From the NCBI RefSeq assembly GCF_932274485.2, contig NC_065886.2, positions 49,835,501 through 49,899,500 on the forward strand: 64,000 bases of DNA, given 5' to 3'. The stretch's first letter is position 1; each line of letters begins with the position of its first letter. Of this stretch, positions 14,901 through 25,336 are shown piece after piece. Below the pieces are notes generated by a model. The model was not told the origin of the DNA. It searched no databases and saw nothing but the letters and a program-made list of their open reading frames with translations. The position numbers and the translations under genes were made by a program. This DNA is from Patella vulgata. Its lineage: Eukaryota > Mollusca > Gastropoda > Patellidae.

Positions 14901-17900
14901 CACCTGTCAAAAAGATGTTATTAGTCCTTGGTCAACCTGTATCATGATTTGTGTGACATTAAGATGATATTCTGTCAGGTATTATTCCTGTATATTGATA
15001 TTCTATGTGAACATTGTATTGTAGGTACAATATATGAAGCAGTCACCATGGGGGCCTTTACTGATCATGTTCAAAAGTGGAAAAATGGTGGATTAAAGAG
15101 ACTTCTTCAATCTCAAGTAGATCTATATACACCACAGAGTACACTTGGACAAAAAACTAAACTACATAAAGCATGTAAACTACTTAGTGATTTAGCTGAA
15201 TTAAAATATGTCATTAATTTAGGCTGTGAAAAGTTATGCCAAACTCTTATAAATGAATATATGGAAGAAGTTCAGGCTAGAATTGATTTTATAGCAAATA
15301 AGGTAAGTTTAAATAATATTTAAAACATGTTATATTTTGGCGCACTTTTGTTTAAACAAAGTCCACGAATATGATTGTCATTATGTATTACACTTGCAAG
15401 ATGATGATTGGTCCAGCTTTATCAAATGAAATGGGGTTTAACTCCCTACTGTTCTGTTCTGATTGGGCAAATGGAGATGGGTGTACACCATACAGTGTGC
15501 TATGAGGGAAATATTGCCCAGACAGCAGTGTTACAGCCTACTATAATATTGCCCAGACAGCAGTGTTACAGCCTACTATAATATTGCCCAGACAGCAGTG
15601 TTACAGCCTACTATAATATTGCCCAGACAGCAGTGTTACAGCCTACTATAATATTGCCCAGACAGCAGTGTTACAGCCTACTATAATATTGCCCAGACAG
15701 CAGTGTTACACTATAAGCCTACTCTAAGTAGTACTCTTATTTTGAATTCTTACTGTCACACCTCATTCAAATGACTAGACGGTGTCCTTAGATTGGGAAA
15801 ACCACTCAGGAAAATCCCTAGGAACTCTATCAGACTCAGCTGCTGCAGTTTTACAATGTGTCTGTGTGCAATTATTGGTTGAAAACAAACCATGATAATT
15901 AGCAAAGTTATCACACGGAATTAAACTTCCAATCAGATTTCAGTTAGCTCCTTAAATATTGCTGGATCCCAAACTGAATGTCGTCATTTACCGCGAATTA
16001 GCAAAGTTTTTGCGCAGACAATGGACCAAAAATTTAAAGTCGCTGATCATTTAAGTGATTTGGAAACTTTTACAAACTACAATATTGTGAAAGTTAAAAC
16101 TCATATCTATCAAAATTCGTTGGTCAAGTTATTACTTGAATGTCTTGACTGAGTTTGATGATGAGCATTTTCTGCTTAGGCTAAGCACAGATAAACTATT
16201 TGATTTGTTGAGGCTTTAGAACATGATAACTGTTGTTCTATATGGAGAGTGATAAAAATTTGGTGAATAGTTGCGTTACATCAATACCTTGTCTAATTTC
16301 GATAATGAACGTAAAGATCAGTAATTTTATTGGTTGATGTTATTGACCAGTGGCCAGTTAAAAGGATTTCACAAATTCAATCAAAGACTGAATTCAGTGC
16401 AATGTTTTATTGTTTATATTGTAGTCAAGGAAACTTGTTGAACTATGTGATGAACCACTACTACAAACATCTTCAACAGAATATTCCCACGCTAAAACAT
16501 CAGCTAGTCATGTAGATGGTAAAGATTTAGCTGCATCTTTAACTCATGTAAAAGATAAGAAGGAGAAATCTGAACCTGCAGACAATGGTGATGGTTCTTC
16601 TAGCAGGTCTTCTCTGTGGTCAGGAAGTAGTCTCGCAAAAAGTCCAACTCTAGAACCTTGGGTATGTATGTGTGGAGTAAGAAACGAAATAATTAAACGT
16701 ACACTTGATTCAATCTTGATTGCTTTTTTACCTTTTTTGCCTGTTATTGAAAGGTTTCATACCGGTATCTATAGTGTTAATAATGACGAGTGATAGACCC
16801 AGAAACGTTTGGTGGATTTATATGGTTATTTCTATTCAGTTTTCTGACTTTTTCGAAGGTATCACTCCATATGAACTGGACCAATGGTTGGAATAGGACC
16901 CCCTCCAAAAAAGTTATAAAAAATATATGTTACTGAATATGGCCTTAAAGTAACAAATCCAAAATTTTACCTCTCTAGGTCATATAACATATATACTGAG
17001 TGCCATGGAAAACGCATCACTTAGTTTTTCGTATAACAAAATGATCCTGTAAACATATCTTATTTATTTTGCTTCTTATTATGAACAATATTCAAATGGG
17101 AACACATCAATAACAACACATTTGTAAACTTATGGATGTTTAATCTGTAATCAAGGGTACAAAGTCAGAGGGGTCAAAACCAAAAGTACGACACAGATGT
17201 CAGTAGCGCGTGTGTCCTCCACGGGCCATCATTACGGTAGGCTACAGCATTAACGCGACCCCTGCAAATGTGTATGGCGGTCCGGTGATGAAATGTGAAG
17301 CCTCCCCACACCATTACACTTCCCCCAACCCATCAATTCGTTTCGAAGACGCAGCAGTCTGCAAGACGTTCCCCAACGTGATAAAGATGAAAGTGTTTGG
17401 CAATAGCTCGTGTAGACATGCCAGCCCTGGACGTTCCCATGGCTTCATTCCGTTGATTTTCATTAAGTCTCGGCCTCTCTAGCTCGATTCCTTCACACGT
17501 GCAACAACAAATTACGACAGATTGACGTTTCACAGTTCATGTACTGCACATTAAGTTGAAAACATGCTTTTAAAGGGCTCACACACAATGCTGCACGTGA
17601 ATATTGGGTTTTTCATGTGCATCTCGTGCAATTTTTTTTGTGCACACGGGCCGATATTGTTTGCGTTTGGGAGCATTGTATGAAACAATAGTTCATAGTA
17701 TTGCACAATATTATACATACAAAACCACCTAGTAATAAAATATTTGGGGAAAAAAAGTGATGCGTTTTCCATGGCGCTCAGTATATTTTAAAAAAAATTT
17801 TTGAAGGGGGTCATGTTCTGAAATTTGGTCCACTTGCCATGGAATGACCCATATTTTCCACCTAAAGAAGATTGATTGTTCACAGATTTTATTGTAATTG

Positions 17901-20900
17901 TTATAGGAAGTAACAAGACTGAATTTAGAAGCTGCTGTTGTATGTCTTATATCTAAAGTAGAGGAAATGTTGAAATGTAAAAATAACAAGGAAACAACCT
18001 CATGGTTAAGTGATATCAGTCCAGCCATAATTAAATTACAGAGTTTTGTGGAGATAGTCTTTCAGAGAGCTAATTTATTTCTAACATTTTTATCACTCAG
18101 GGTAAGTAGAATTAAAGTTTTCAGTTGAAATTGATTTTATTTAAAAGACTGCAATTTTTCTTTTTTCTACATGGATGTGCCTTATTACAGCATTCTTTAC
18201 ATTATAAAATAGTACAATCTGATTAAAATACAAATCTATATTTACGTCAGTTTCCATCAATTACGTCTAGAGTTATGGATCTTGTTTTACTTTGTTCAAC
18301 CCTGTGAATGCTCGAGCGACAAATGTTATCATCCAATCTGTATGAAATTTATATGCATTATTTAAATTAGTAAAACAAAATTTCAACAATTTCTGTAAGT
18401 TAGTTCCAGAGTCAAGGCCCTTTTTCCAGTTTGTAGAACCTTGTAAACCCACAAACCACGAAAATTCTAATCTGATCTATATGAAATTGCAATCTGATTA
18501 AAATACAGATCTATATTTTGTTTCATTTTTTTATACTTTCGATGGCCTACACTACGTCAAGATCTGACCGGTTGTAGTTGAAGGTCGCATCAGATGTCAT
18601 ATGAGCGGCCTTTGACCCTATGACGTCAGACAGTCAGACATTTGATTAACCTTGATGTTTCTAGTGGGTTACCCACAGTTCCATGCACCTCATGCCAAAA
18701 CCTTGCTGTAACAGACCATTTCATTGGCTAATCCCTCACATCATCCAGAATGCAGGTTATATAACAACTCTTCCAGATCCTAGTGTAGTACAGACAAGTG
18801 AAACAAACTTTTGAACTATGAAAAATGAAACGCAATAGGTTCTGTGTTTTAATCAGATTGAAAATAGTACATATTTTTAACTTTTGAGATGTATGTTAAT
18901 GATCCTGGTTGTTGTGCTTTTCACATCATTGAATACTGTACCTTATTTCACATCATTGAATATTGAACCTTATTTTCAGGAAAATCGATTCAACATAAAA
19001 ACTATGCACTCCATAAAGTACAGAAGAGATGTAATGACTACACATTCAGTAAGTAGGGTTTATGTTGGTGTCTAGTACTATATTAAAGATACATTCCCGC
19101 ATACAAACTGGGTGATTTGATGATATATTTGGACTAAAAACATATTCAAACTAATTAATTTATCATAATTTTGCTTCAAATCCTTCACAAAATATTGCAA
19201 TTGCCAAGGAATACCCTTACTATAAAAAAATTGATCAAAAGAGATCATATTTGTGTCACATGACTTACTCTCTCGGTAACTAGCAACGGGGGCGAAGTCG
19301 GAGGAGAATTCATTGCATACGCAAGACGATGTTGTCTTTAATCGCTGACTATTTATTAGAAATATCGAAGCCTAATTAAATTCTTGGATTATCCGCTGCC
19401 CAAGTTTTTTTCCGTGGTTTTTAACTAAGAAACTGTTGTACATCTAACTCTTTATAAAGTTTATCAACATCAAGCGCTCAATCTCCTCGTGTGACCTTTG
19501 ACGTCACGTGTGCAGACTCTCCTAATCGTCGGGCTGTCGATTAGGAAACCCTTACAGTTTTTCCTGTATGCGCTCCACGAGTGTTTTTCAGGGCATCCAG
19601 TATATTTCTAGTAAGATTGGATATTTCTACTTTCCATAAATACCAAAATCGACATACTTTTATTGGAAATAAACACCCGATAAATACTTTTCTGGGAACG
19701 TATCTTTAACATTAAATGACTATTTAAGGCTATATTTAAGGCTATAATTTACCATGGAGACAGAAGTAATTTGGCAGTTAGATATTAAATAGAGTGTAAG
19801 ATAGTAATACAATTAGTTTTCTATTCCATATATTACTATATACCAGTAGATTGTTTCCAAGATTCTATCCAGATTTTCGCCCTTAAACCTTAAAATTGTT
19901 TGACGATCTAACTCATGACGTCAACTGGCAGACTATCACCATTGAAGAGACGACCACTGTCGCATTATTCTGTTACGTCATTTTGTTTCGTTTTGAGTGA
20001 AGCGTGTACCATTATAGGCCCAGGACTGTACAGGCCCCGGATCCATTCACTTGATTTGATATTTGTTTATTTTTTGCAGTGTCAATATTCTGTCTTGTCC
20101 GTAGGTTTATGTTGTAGATTTTTGTTTTGTGTGTAGTGCGGTCCTCCTGCACTTACTATTAGATATACATTAAAATGACATATTGAATTGGATTAATGTT
20201 TTGTAATGGGACAAACTCTATACAATTAAAATTTAAGATATTAATTGGAAGTGGGTTTACTAATTTTACTTTTGTTTCTAGTGTAAACTGTTGATTGTGG
20301 AACACAAAATCAGTTACTGTTATATCTACATATCAAATTTACTTAAATCAACATTTTTAGTTTTACCCAAAACAGAGGTTTAGTCATTTTAAGGATAATT
20401 TTTGAAAATTAATCATAATATATATTTTTTTTCTTCAGATTTCGACCCTTTTCACCGGAATAATATCAAAAGTTTATAATTACAAAGACAATGTTGACTA
20501 TTTTACACGTATCAGTAAGATTGGATTGTTGGCAAAGTTTGAGGGTTTATTAAGTTGCTATGGTGATGAGATGGGTATGTTAGAAGACATGTGTGTAGCT
20601 GTAGATGATTTATCAACTGTAACATTTTCATTTACACTATCACGAGATGGTACAACAACTACAACACCATCTTTACAAAGGTACATGTTTCACTTTTTAC
20701 TTGCAAACAGGGTTTAACATCCACTCAACTTTAACTAGGGGGATACTTGATTGAACGTTTCGGAATTAATTCTCTAAATTTCAAAAATAGTGTCAATCGA
20801 GTAAAAAAGAGAATTTTGGAGTACACAATGCATGTGCCAAATGCATAAAGAAATATCTCGACCATATTTGTTACTTAAAAAACGTCACGGTTCCACCCAC

Positions 20901-23900
20901 ACCACCTCAGCTGTCGGGACTGGCAGGACTGTGACAGGGCTGAATTCTAATATTACTTGATTGCAATTCTGTCAATTCAGGACGTTCCAGACTGACAATT
21001 GAACACCCCCTAGATCTAACATTTTGTATAATTTTATTTCAATAATTTGGTTTCACACAGGGTTTTATTCTTTAGCCATTAATGGAATAGACAGATCTGG
21101 AGAAAAGCCCTGACAGGGTTCTGCAGGTGACCCTCAGGTGACCCTCAGGTGACAGGATTAAACCCATCACATACATATACATATCACACCTTACATGTTA
21201 ACACAAGCTGGCCTCCCAACATTTTATTTTGAAATATGAATTAACATTAGATTTGATGCAGAGAAGTAACCAATATATATTTCGTTGTATGTGTTTTCTT
21301 GAAAACAATATTCTCAAATTTGGTTACGTTAGCTGGCATGCTGTCATTTTTATGGTGATAAGCAAGGTGTCTAAAATACATAATACTTTTGACTTGTTTA
21401 ATGAATTTAAATGTTTTATTCTCTTCTTATTTATCTGTCAGATGTTTAAAGAATGGCAGGTTTCCAGATATTAATAGGTACAGTAACATTCTTAGTTTTC
21501 ATGTTTTAAAATAATCTTAAAGTAAGCATAACACATAAAAAATGACAAATAAAGATTGTTATAAATTGATCATATTATAGAAATATATTATTACCTTATA
21601 CCTGAACAAAGATAAAAATAGAACAATATAATATAAATAATCTATAATTCATCCATGCTCAGATTGATTAAGAAAATAAAATAACAATAACAACAGTATC
21701 TAATCTCTTGGTTAGCAATCAATCAGAGTATCAAAAAGATTATAGATGGCAATGACTTGTTTTCATCATATCCCTGTTATGTCTCCAGTAGATGCCAAAT
21801 GTTGATAGATTTTCATACCCTAAGTCTCTAACTCAATATCATCCAAAGTCTTCAACATCGAAAACACAAATTATTTGTCAATTTAAATCAACATTGATGT
21901 TGTTATCTTACCGAGAAAAGATGAGTTTCTGATATCCTATATTTAAGACAAAATAAATATTTTACCATTGTTACACAAATTGTGTACCATAACGCATTTC
22001 AACACCATTTGTAACAGGGGCCTCAAAGAACAAGGCTAGACATTCCACAAGTCATGTCAAAGGGGGACACCATCTTCTTATCTGGAGATCATGCGCAGTA
22101 AATACTATCGGTGTAGACTGGAATAACCAGATGCTAGATATTACCATTTGATTGAGACTTCTGACATATTTTGCCAAACATAACTGATTTGAAATTAGAG
22201 TAAAAACGGAAATGATTGAATGTAAATGAGTTTATATACATTCATATTGCATTATTAAATGCGTTGCAACCCGTTTTTGTCAATTTCTAGTCCCAAATAT
22301 TAGCGATTTAGTTCCTTTAAATACACAATGTAAGCTTTTAAGATTACAATTCATGTATTGCAGTTTGGAAGGAATTAAAAATCTGTTAAATGATGATAAT
22401 ATTTTTTGTTTGTTTACCAGACACTGTATTCATATGACATTGGGTGTATCATCTGATCTGTATGATAAACTACCATCAAATTTACAGAAAGGTGATGATA
22501 TAAAAGTTATACCAGTATTATTTAATATAGGTATTAATGAACAAGCTACATTAGCTGAAAGGTATCTTATTATTATCTTATTATTATCTTATTATTCACT
22601 CAATTTTTATACACCCACATTTTCATATGGATGTATATTCTCGGCCCTCAATTTGTTTGTGGACAGTCTACAGGTCACAATTTTTATCTGATTTTGACTT
22701 GAAATATAGGGTTATCTCCCACAGATCTCGATTCCTTTCGATTTTGACACATATCGCATTGTAACTTCCTGGATTATGGCCCCTGATTTTATGTAAAATT
22801 GCTTTTATTTTTTAGCTCATTCTCTGTCCATCATTGCAAAATGTGGGCGTATCTTGCATGGCAACCGCATGTTTTACAAAAAGTAAATAAAAAATTGAAA
22901 CTTTGATTATAAGTGAAATTGACCATTTCCTTTTCATTTTGTTGATATATATATTTAAAATAATTACTGAGTCACCATATTTTCTAAACATGTCACACTT
23001 TCTGTCATCATTGATGTAGTCAATTAACAGCAATCCTAAGAACAAAGCATTCTTAAAACTTCATTAAATTCATCAAATGTTTACAGAACTTTATGAAACT
23101 TTGACAGAGGTTTCAATCTGGTTAAAAGTGTATGCCTATATAAATGATATCCAAAACTATAAAATATTGTATTTTGTGGGAAAATTTATTTTACCAGTCT
23201 ATGTTTAAATCCAGATTACAAAAACATGTATTTATTACAGATTTGGAAGTACAAACTTACAAGATCAAATAAATACAGAAAGTGTAGCCATATTATCACA
23301 TTATTATGAAGATTATATGAAACATTTTGCAGATCCTGGTAAGTCAAATGAAAGATTTACAAATAATTATGGGTTTTTTAATTTTAATTACTTTTCGATC
23401 AATATATTTATAACTGTATTTATTGATAAATTGTTTTATTAATTGTTGAATGAGAATAGAAATTTTGAGTCTGTTAAATAGTCAGTCTTTTATTAAGATT
23501 AATAAGTCTTAGTGGAAATGAGTATGCTCTAAGCTCTAATAAACATGGTGGGGTGGGGGGGCAGAATTATTAGTGCGTACGTGCTGTATCGTATGGCCTG
23601 TCATTCTGTCAACTGGTGTGGTTTCGATTCCCCACTTGTATGTGACAAGGAGTAGGGTCCCTGTCCAACCTCATGGGTTTTCTCCAGGTCCTCCAGTTTC
23701 TTCCCACTGCTAAAGACCCCTATGCACAAGCAAATTATTGAAATAAAATGTATGTTAGTCCCAAAATGACCTAGTTTGTGTCAAGTGGACATTAAATAAA
23801 CCCCATTTCTCTCTCTCTCTCTGTCTCTCTGATTAACAGACAAATGCTAACTATGAGCTCACAACAGATTATTTGTATTATTATGTTACAAGTTTTAATT

Positions 23901-25336
23901 AAATGTCCTGGATTGTAATGTTTAATATGGTTGTATTTATAGGAGAGAAATCTACACAGGCTTATATAGGTAGATTAATACAACAGTTAAATACAACTAT
24001 TATTAGTAAAAAAAGTAAAAATGTTGAAATACTACATATAGCTGAAGAGGTGAGTCTTATCTTAAAACCAAGATTATAAATCCAATTCCATCCAAATCAG
24101 AGATATCTTAATGAATATAAAAATACTATGCTCTATGCCGCCTTATGTTGAATTTTTGGCAATTAATTAAACAATAGGCTATTTTAATATATAAAACCAA
24201 AGATATTTACTCCCTTGGTGAAACTATAGCCTAGTTGGAAAGTAATTTATGTTGTAATTACAGTTATGTCGTAAATTAGATGGGGTACATTTTGTTAGTT
24301 GTAAAAGTGGAAAGGATCGTACATCAATGGCTGTAACGTTACAACAAGTGCAGATATTACAACAAGAACATGATCTAGCATCACATGTATTCTGGCAGGC
24401 CTTAGATTGCTTTAGAAGGTAAGTTAAAACTGCCCTACCACAATAAATAGATGACACTTATTAATTACTATCTAGCAAACATATTTACTTGCTTAACCCG
24501 AGTAGAAAATGCTGATTATCGAAATTAGTCTAGGTATTGATGTAAAGAAACAATACACCAGGTTTCACCACTCTCGCTTAATTAGAATCATAGTTATCTT
24601 GGCCCAAAGCATTCATAAATAAATTTGATTTTCTATTAAAGAAGAAAATGTTTACCATCAAAGTTAGTCTAGACATATACCTTATAAACACTTACATCAG
24701 GTTTGAACATTCTACATCAATCAGAAGCATTTACTGTTTTCTAAAAAATGGGACAGACAGACCCATATTAATAGGTTATAAAAGGCAGGGGACAAAAATC
24801 TAATTTAAATTGGAAGATGCATAAATATGAATTAGTAAATTTTGTTTATAGTCTGCTGTAATTTTTCTGTTGATTTATTTTACCTCAGTCTGAGTTATAC
24901 TCAATTTCTCATTAAATTGAAATGAAATAAATCCGTTCAGTAGCAGTTGACAAAAATTCCTCTTTTGTATGAAGGTGTCCTAACATAATATGAACCCAGG
25001 TAAAACAAAGACTCTTGCATCATTGCCTTTGAAGTTAGCATATAAACAGACTCTATGGTTAAAAGTTTTTTTATTTCTCTTTTGAGTGTCGGGTATATAA
25101 TAACAACCATATTTTTCCTTGTTATTAGGATATTACGATATTGTAATGATATTATAAAAGGAAAAAAGATATCAAAATTGAGTTTTATGTTATTTTATTT
25201 CAGTGTCGGATGTCGAAGAGAAAATACACTGAAAAATGCTGGAATGAAGAAATATGCCTTTAATAGTTTACAGTTATTATCTTTTCCAAAATTATACAGA
25301 CCACCAGGGGGCACTTACGGCAATGTACAAACTTAA
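1722..25336 (+). CDS. INPP4: Inositol polyphosphate 4-phosphatase (INPP4 type), complete, 23 coding exons
   Basis: The family removes the 4-phosphate of PI(3,4)P2, giving PI3P, on plasma and endosomal membranes and damping PI3K/AKT signalling. Exons: 1722-1836, 2383-2453, 3116-3203, 3888-4097, 4938-4979, 5263-5384, 5852-5968, 6766-6845, 7622-7712, 8500-8690, 9033-9090, 9428-9530 (or 12259-12358), 14410-14517, 15025-15302, 16425-16661, 17907-18101, 18980-19048, 20439-20680, 22421-22561, 23241-23338, 23943-24049, 24264-24418, 25204-25336. All phases agree and the total is 3051 nt (1016 residues). Residues about 20-130 form a PH domain ([22 protein letters not shown] at its last helix) and about 165-312 a C2 domain. 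CKSGKDRT near 934-941 is the CX5R catalytic loop; vertebrate enzymes have Ala for the Gly. The tail [12 protein letters not shown] matches the conserved INPP4 C-terminus. The start ATG opens a PH-like beginning. The donor of exon 4 (GTGCGA) is weak. It looks like a single gene rather than clearly INPP4A or INPP4B. Confidence 0.95.
1932..2218 (+). mobile_element. SINE family A, old diverged copy
   Basis: Contains CTTGTCAGTGGTGCAGGAC, a GACTGGGCAAATTTCCCTC-like block, and the tail CCCATTTCATTTCATT, in the order expected for family A on the + strand. The tRNA-like head (TTTGATTCACGTC) is eroded. It lies in intron 1 of the phosphatase gene. Confidence 0.6.
2627..2911 (+). mobile_element. SINE family B, with CT-repeat tail
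   Basis: The tRNA-like B box (GTTTCGATTCCCCGG) is followed by the family body (ACATGACAAGGAGTAGGG; TTTCTTTAGGTCCTCTGG), the end AAGTTGATGTTAAACCCC, and a (CT)n run. The head with the A box is degraded. It lies in intron 2 of the phosphatase gene, on the gene's own strand. Confidence 0.8.
3481..3711 (+). mobile_element. SINE family B, lacking the segment before the tail
   Basis: Starts with a G run, then GCCGAATGGTTAGTGCG (A-box-like) and GTTTCGATTCCCCGG (B-box-like). It jumps from CCATGTTAGTCCC straight into CCTCTCTCTC, so the roughly 45 bases usually before the CT tail are missing. It lies in intron 3 of the phosphatase gene. Confidence 0.8.
4330..4680 (-). repeat. TTAA-type MITE, family T1, copy b
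   Basis: Starts TTAAAGAAGCATTATG and ends CATAATGCATGTTTAA, with the inner block GTTCTCGCTATAATAG seen reversed in the other copies. The inner sequence after about 4450 differs from the other copies, so this may be a deletion or recombinant form. It lies in intron 4 of the phosphatase gene. Confidence 0.6.
6051..6523 (+). repeat. TTAA-type MITE, family T1, copy c
   Basis: Starts TTAAGAGCTAAATATGAC, slightly inside the usual terminus, and ends AATGTATCTTTAA. It shares the block TATAGGCTTCAAATGTTAT with copies a and d. It starts just downstream of exon 7 of the phosphatase gene and is non-coding. Confidence 0.6.
7832..8204 (-). mobile_element. SINE family A, near full length
   Basis: Read on the minus strand, it starts with GGAGCCACGGTGGCTAAGTG (A-box-like) and the B box TGTTCGATCCCTGCATTGGC. 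The body includes CCTTGTCAGTGGTGCAGGA, and it ends AGGACGTTAAACTCCATTTC with a short ATTTC repeat. It is about 370 bases long. It lies in intron 9 of the phosphatase gene, antisense to it. The open frames across it are by-products. Confidence 0.85.
9428..9530 (+). other. INPP4: Alternative exon 12a of the INPP4 gene
   Basis: Bounded by TTCTTTCAG and a weak donor (AAAG then GTTTTA). It is 103 nt, entered at phase 0 and left at phase 1, and encodes a segment beginning [15 protein letters not shown] and ending SIYKG. Its length, 34 codons plus one base, equals the matching stretch of the vertebrate protein as I recall it. Exon 12b (12259-12358) has the same phases and could replace it. If this exon is read past its donor, a stop follows within a few codons. 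Confidence 0.65.
10104..10535 (+). repeat. 37-bp minisatellite, 12 copies
   Basis: Each unit holds GGGACAAGCTCTATATGAC followed by ATTAGATTAATCACT. The GGGACAAG block recurs exactly every 37 bases from 10104 to 10511. Units differ almost only at one site (ACTAATGGG in copies 1, 5 and 8, ACTGATGGG in the rest), which points to recent expansion. It ends 21 bases before a 9-bp-TSD MITE. Confidence 0.97.
10556..10924 (+). mobile_element. MITE with 9-bp target duplication, copy 1
   Basis: Starts CAATCGGATTAAAATACA and ends TTTTAATCAGATTG, which are inverted ends. It is flanked on both sides by AGGTTGCAC (10547-10555 and 10925-10933), a perfect 9-bp duplication. It is 369 bases and non-coding. The 9-bp duplication is what Mutator-like (MULE) elements make, but the superfamily is inference. 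Confidence 0.92.
11440..12225 (+). repeat. Diverged repeat, about 2.5-3 tandem-like units
   Basis: Three stretches, near 11460, 11790 and 12000, each carry the order GGTCACAATT-like, GATTTTGATGAAACTTAA, GATCT, CATATCGGA, GGATTATGTCCCCTGATTGT. Together they form units of roughly 250 bases. The last one ends with AATGTGGGCGTATCTTGCAT just upstream of exon 12b. A single related unit lies at 22600-22866. The family is not identified. Confidence 0.7.
12259..12358 (+). other. INPP4: Alternative exon 12b of the INPP4 gene
   Basis: Bounded by TATATTTCAG and the donor AAAG-GTGATT. It is 100 nt with phase 0 in and phase 1 out, identical to exon 12a, and encodes a segment beginning [14 protein letters not shown] and ending SAHKG. 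Placed after exon 11 (ending EMGE) and before exon 13 (AYFKASRDK), it fits the INPP4 order as well as 12a does. Using both in series would shift the frame (1 + 0 phases), so they would have to be alternatives, or one is inactive. Confidence 0.6.
12755..13137 (+). repeat. TTAA-type MITE, family T1, copy d
   Basis: Starts TTAAACATACATTATTTAAG and ends TTACATAATGTATCTTTAA. It is 383 bases and the most complete copy of the family here. It shares TCTTTAGGCCTGAAATGTTA with copy a. It lies in the intron after exon 12b. Confidence 0.7.
13429..13697 (-). mobile_element. SINE family A copy
   Basis: On the minus strand, GGAGCCACAATGGCTCAGTG leads into TGTTCGATCCCTGCATTGGC and the CCTTTGTCAGTGGTGCAGGA body. 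The tail end is eroded. It lies in the same intron as the T1 copy. Confidence 0.8.
13768..14052 (+). mobile_element. SINE family B, full length with CT/C tail
   Basis: Carries a clear A box (TGGCCGAATGGTTAGCGGG), a B box (GGTTTCGATTCCCCGG), and the central stretch GTGGGTTTTCTCCGGGTCCT. The 3' part CCGAAATGACCTACTTTGTG is followed by CTCTCTCTC and a poly-C run. The central stretch resembles the conserved core of vertebrate V-SINEs as I remember it. Confidence 0.88.
15426..15815 (-). mobile_element. SINE family A copy carrying an internal 35-bp expansion
   Basis: The left border is the family tail read backwards (GAAATGGGGTTTAACTCCCT). Its CCCAGACAGCAGTGTTACAG block has been multiplied six times. 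Remnants of the rest of the SINE (AATGACTAGACGGTGTCCTT) follow. The tRNA-like head is mostly lost. It lies in the intron after exon 14 of the phosphatase gene. Confidence 0.75.
15511..15720 (+). repeat. 35-bp tandem repeat, 6 copies, inside a SINE
   Basis: ATATTGCCCAGACAGCAGTG recurs at 15511, 15546, 15581, 15616, 15651 and 15686, exactly 35 bases apart, with near-identical units. The unit is a piece of the surrounding SINE A, so the array arose within the insertion. Confidence 0.95.
16996..17781 (-). mobile_element. Tc1/mariner-like element, internally deleted
   Basis: The ends are inverted repeats: left CTGAGTGCCATGGAAAACGC, right the reverse complement with one change, continuing to about 26 bases. 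TA flanks both sides (16994-16995, 17782-17783). On the minus strand, two transposase pieces remain: an N-terminal helix-turn-helix part ([24 protein letters not shown]) and a catalytic-core piece (GSVMVWGG-like). The middle with the D-N-A motif and the C-terminal glutamate region is missing, so it is non-autonomous. It lies in the intron between exons 15 and 16 of the phosphatase gene. Confidence 0.88.
18215..18860 (+). mobile_element. MITE with 9-bp target duplication, composite copy 2
   Basis: Starts CAATCTGATTAAAATACAAA and ends TTTTAATCAGATTG. AAAATAGTA flanks both outer ends (18206-18214 and 18861-18869), a perfect 9-bp duplication. A second left terminus, CAATCTGATTAAAATACAGA, lies inside at 18490 and opens a stretch matching copies 1 and 3. 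The first 275 bases match neither copy. The duplication marks the outer ends, so the 646-base composite seems to have inserted as one unit. Confidence 0.9.
20182..20223 (+). repeat. Single relative of the 37-bp minisatellite unit
   Basis: ATTGAATTGGATTAATG and TAATGGGACAAACTCTATAC match the edge and core of the minisatellite at 10104 with a four-base difference in spacing. Only one copy is present. This suggests that the minisatellite grew from part of a dispersed repeat. Confidence 0.6.
21827..22320 (+). repeat. TTAA-type short repeat, family T2, copy b
   Basis: Shares CTCTAACTCAATAT and CAACATTGATGTTGTTAT with copy a, and ends GATTTAGTTCCTTTAA. It lies in the intron before exon 19 of the phosphatase gene. 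Edges are approximate on the left. Confidence 0.5.
22600..22866 (+). repeat. Single unit of the repeat seen at 11440-12225
   Basis: Carries GTCTACAGGTCACAATTTTT, CCACAGATCTCGATTCC, TGGATTATGGCCCCTGATTT and TGTGGGCGTATCTTGCATGG in the same order as the array in the exon 12 region. Non-coding. Confidence 0.65.
23548..23830 (+). mobile_element. SINE family B, full length with CT tail
   Basis: Recognised by GTGGTTTCGATTCCCC, TGACAAGGAGTAGGGTCC and CATGGGTTTTCTCCAGGTCC. The 3' end GTGGACATTAAATAAACCCC is followed by a CT run. This copy keeps the TAAATAAA form of the tail. It lies in the intron before exon 21 of the phosphatase gene. Confidence 0.85.

Noticed and set aside
17210-17482. Plus-strand 90-codon frame
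   Set aside because: It is the reverse of a decayed Tc1 transposase; the transposase similarity is on the minus strand.
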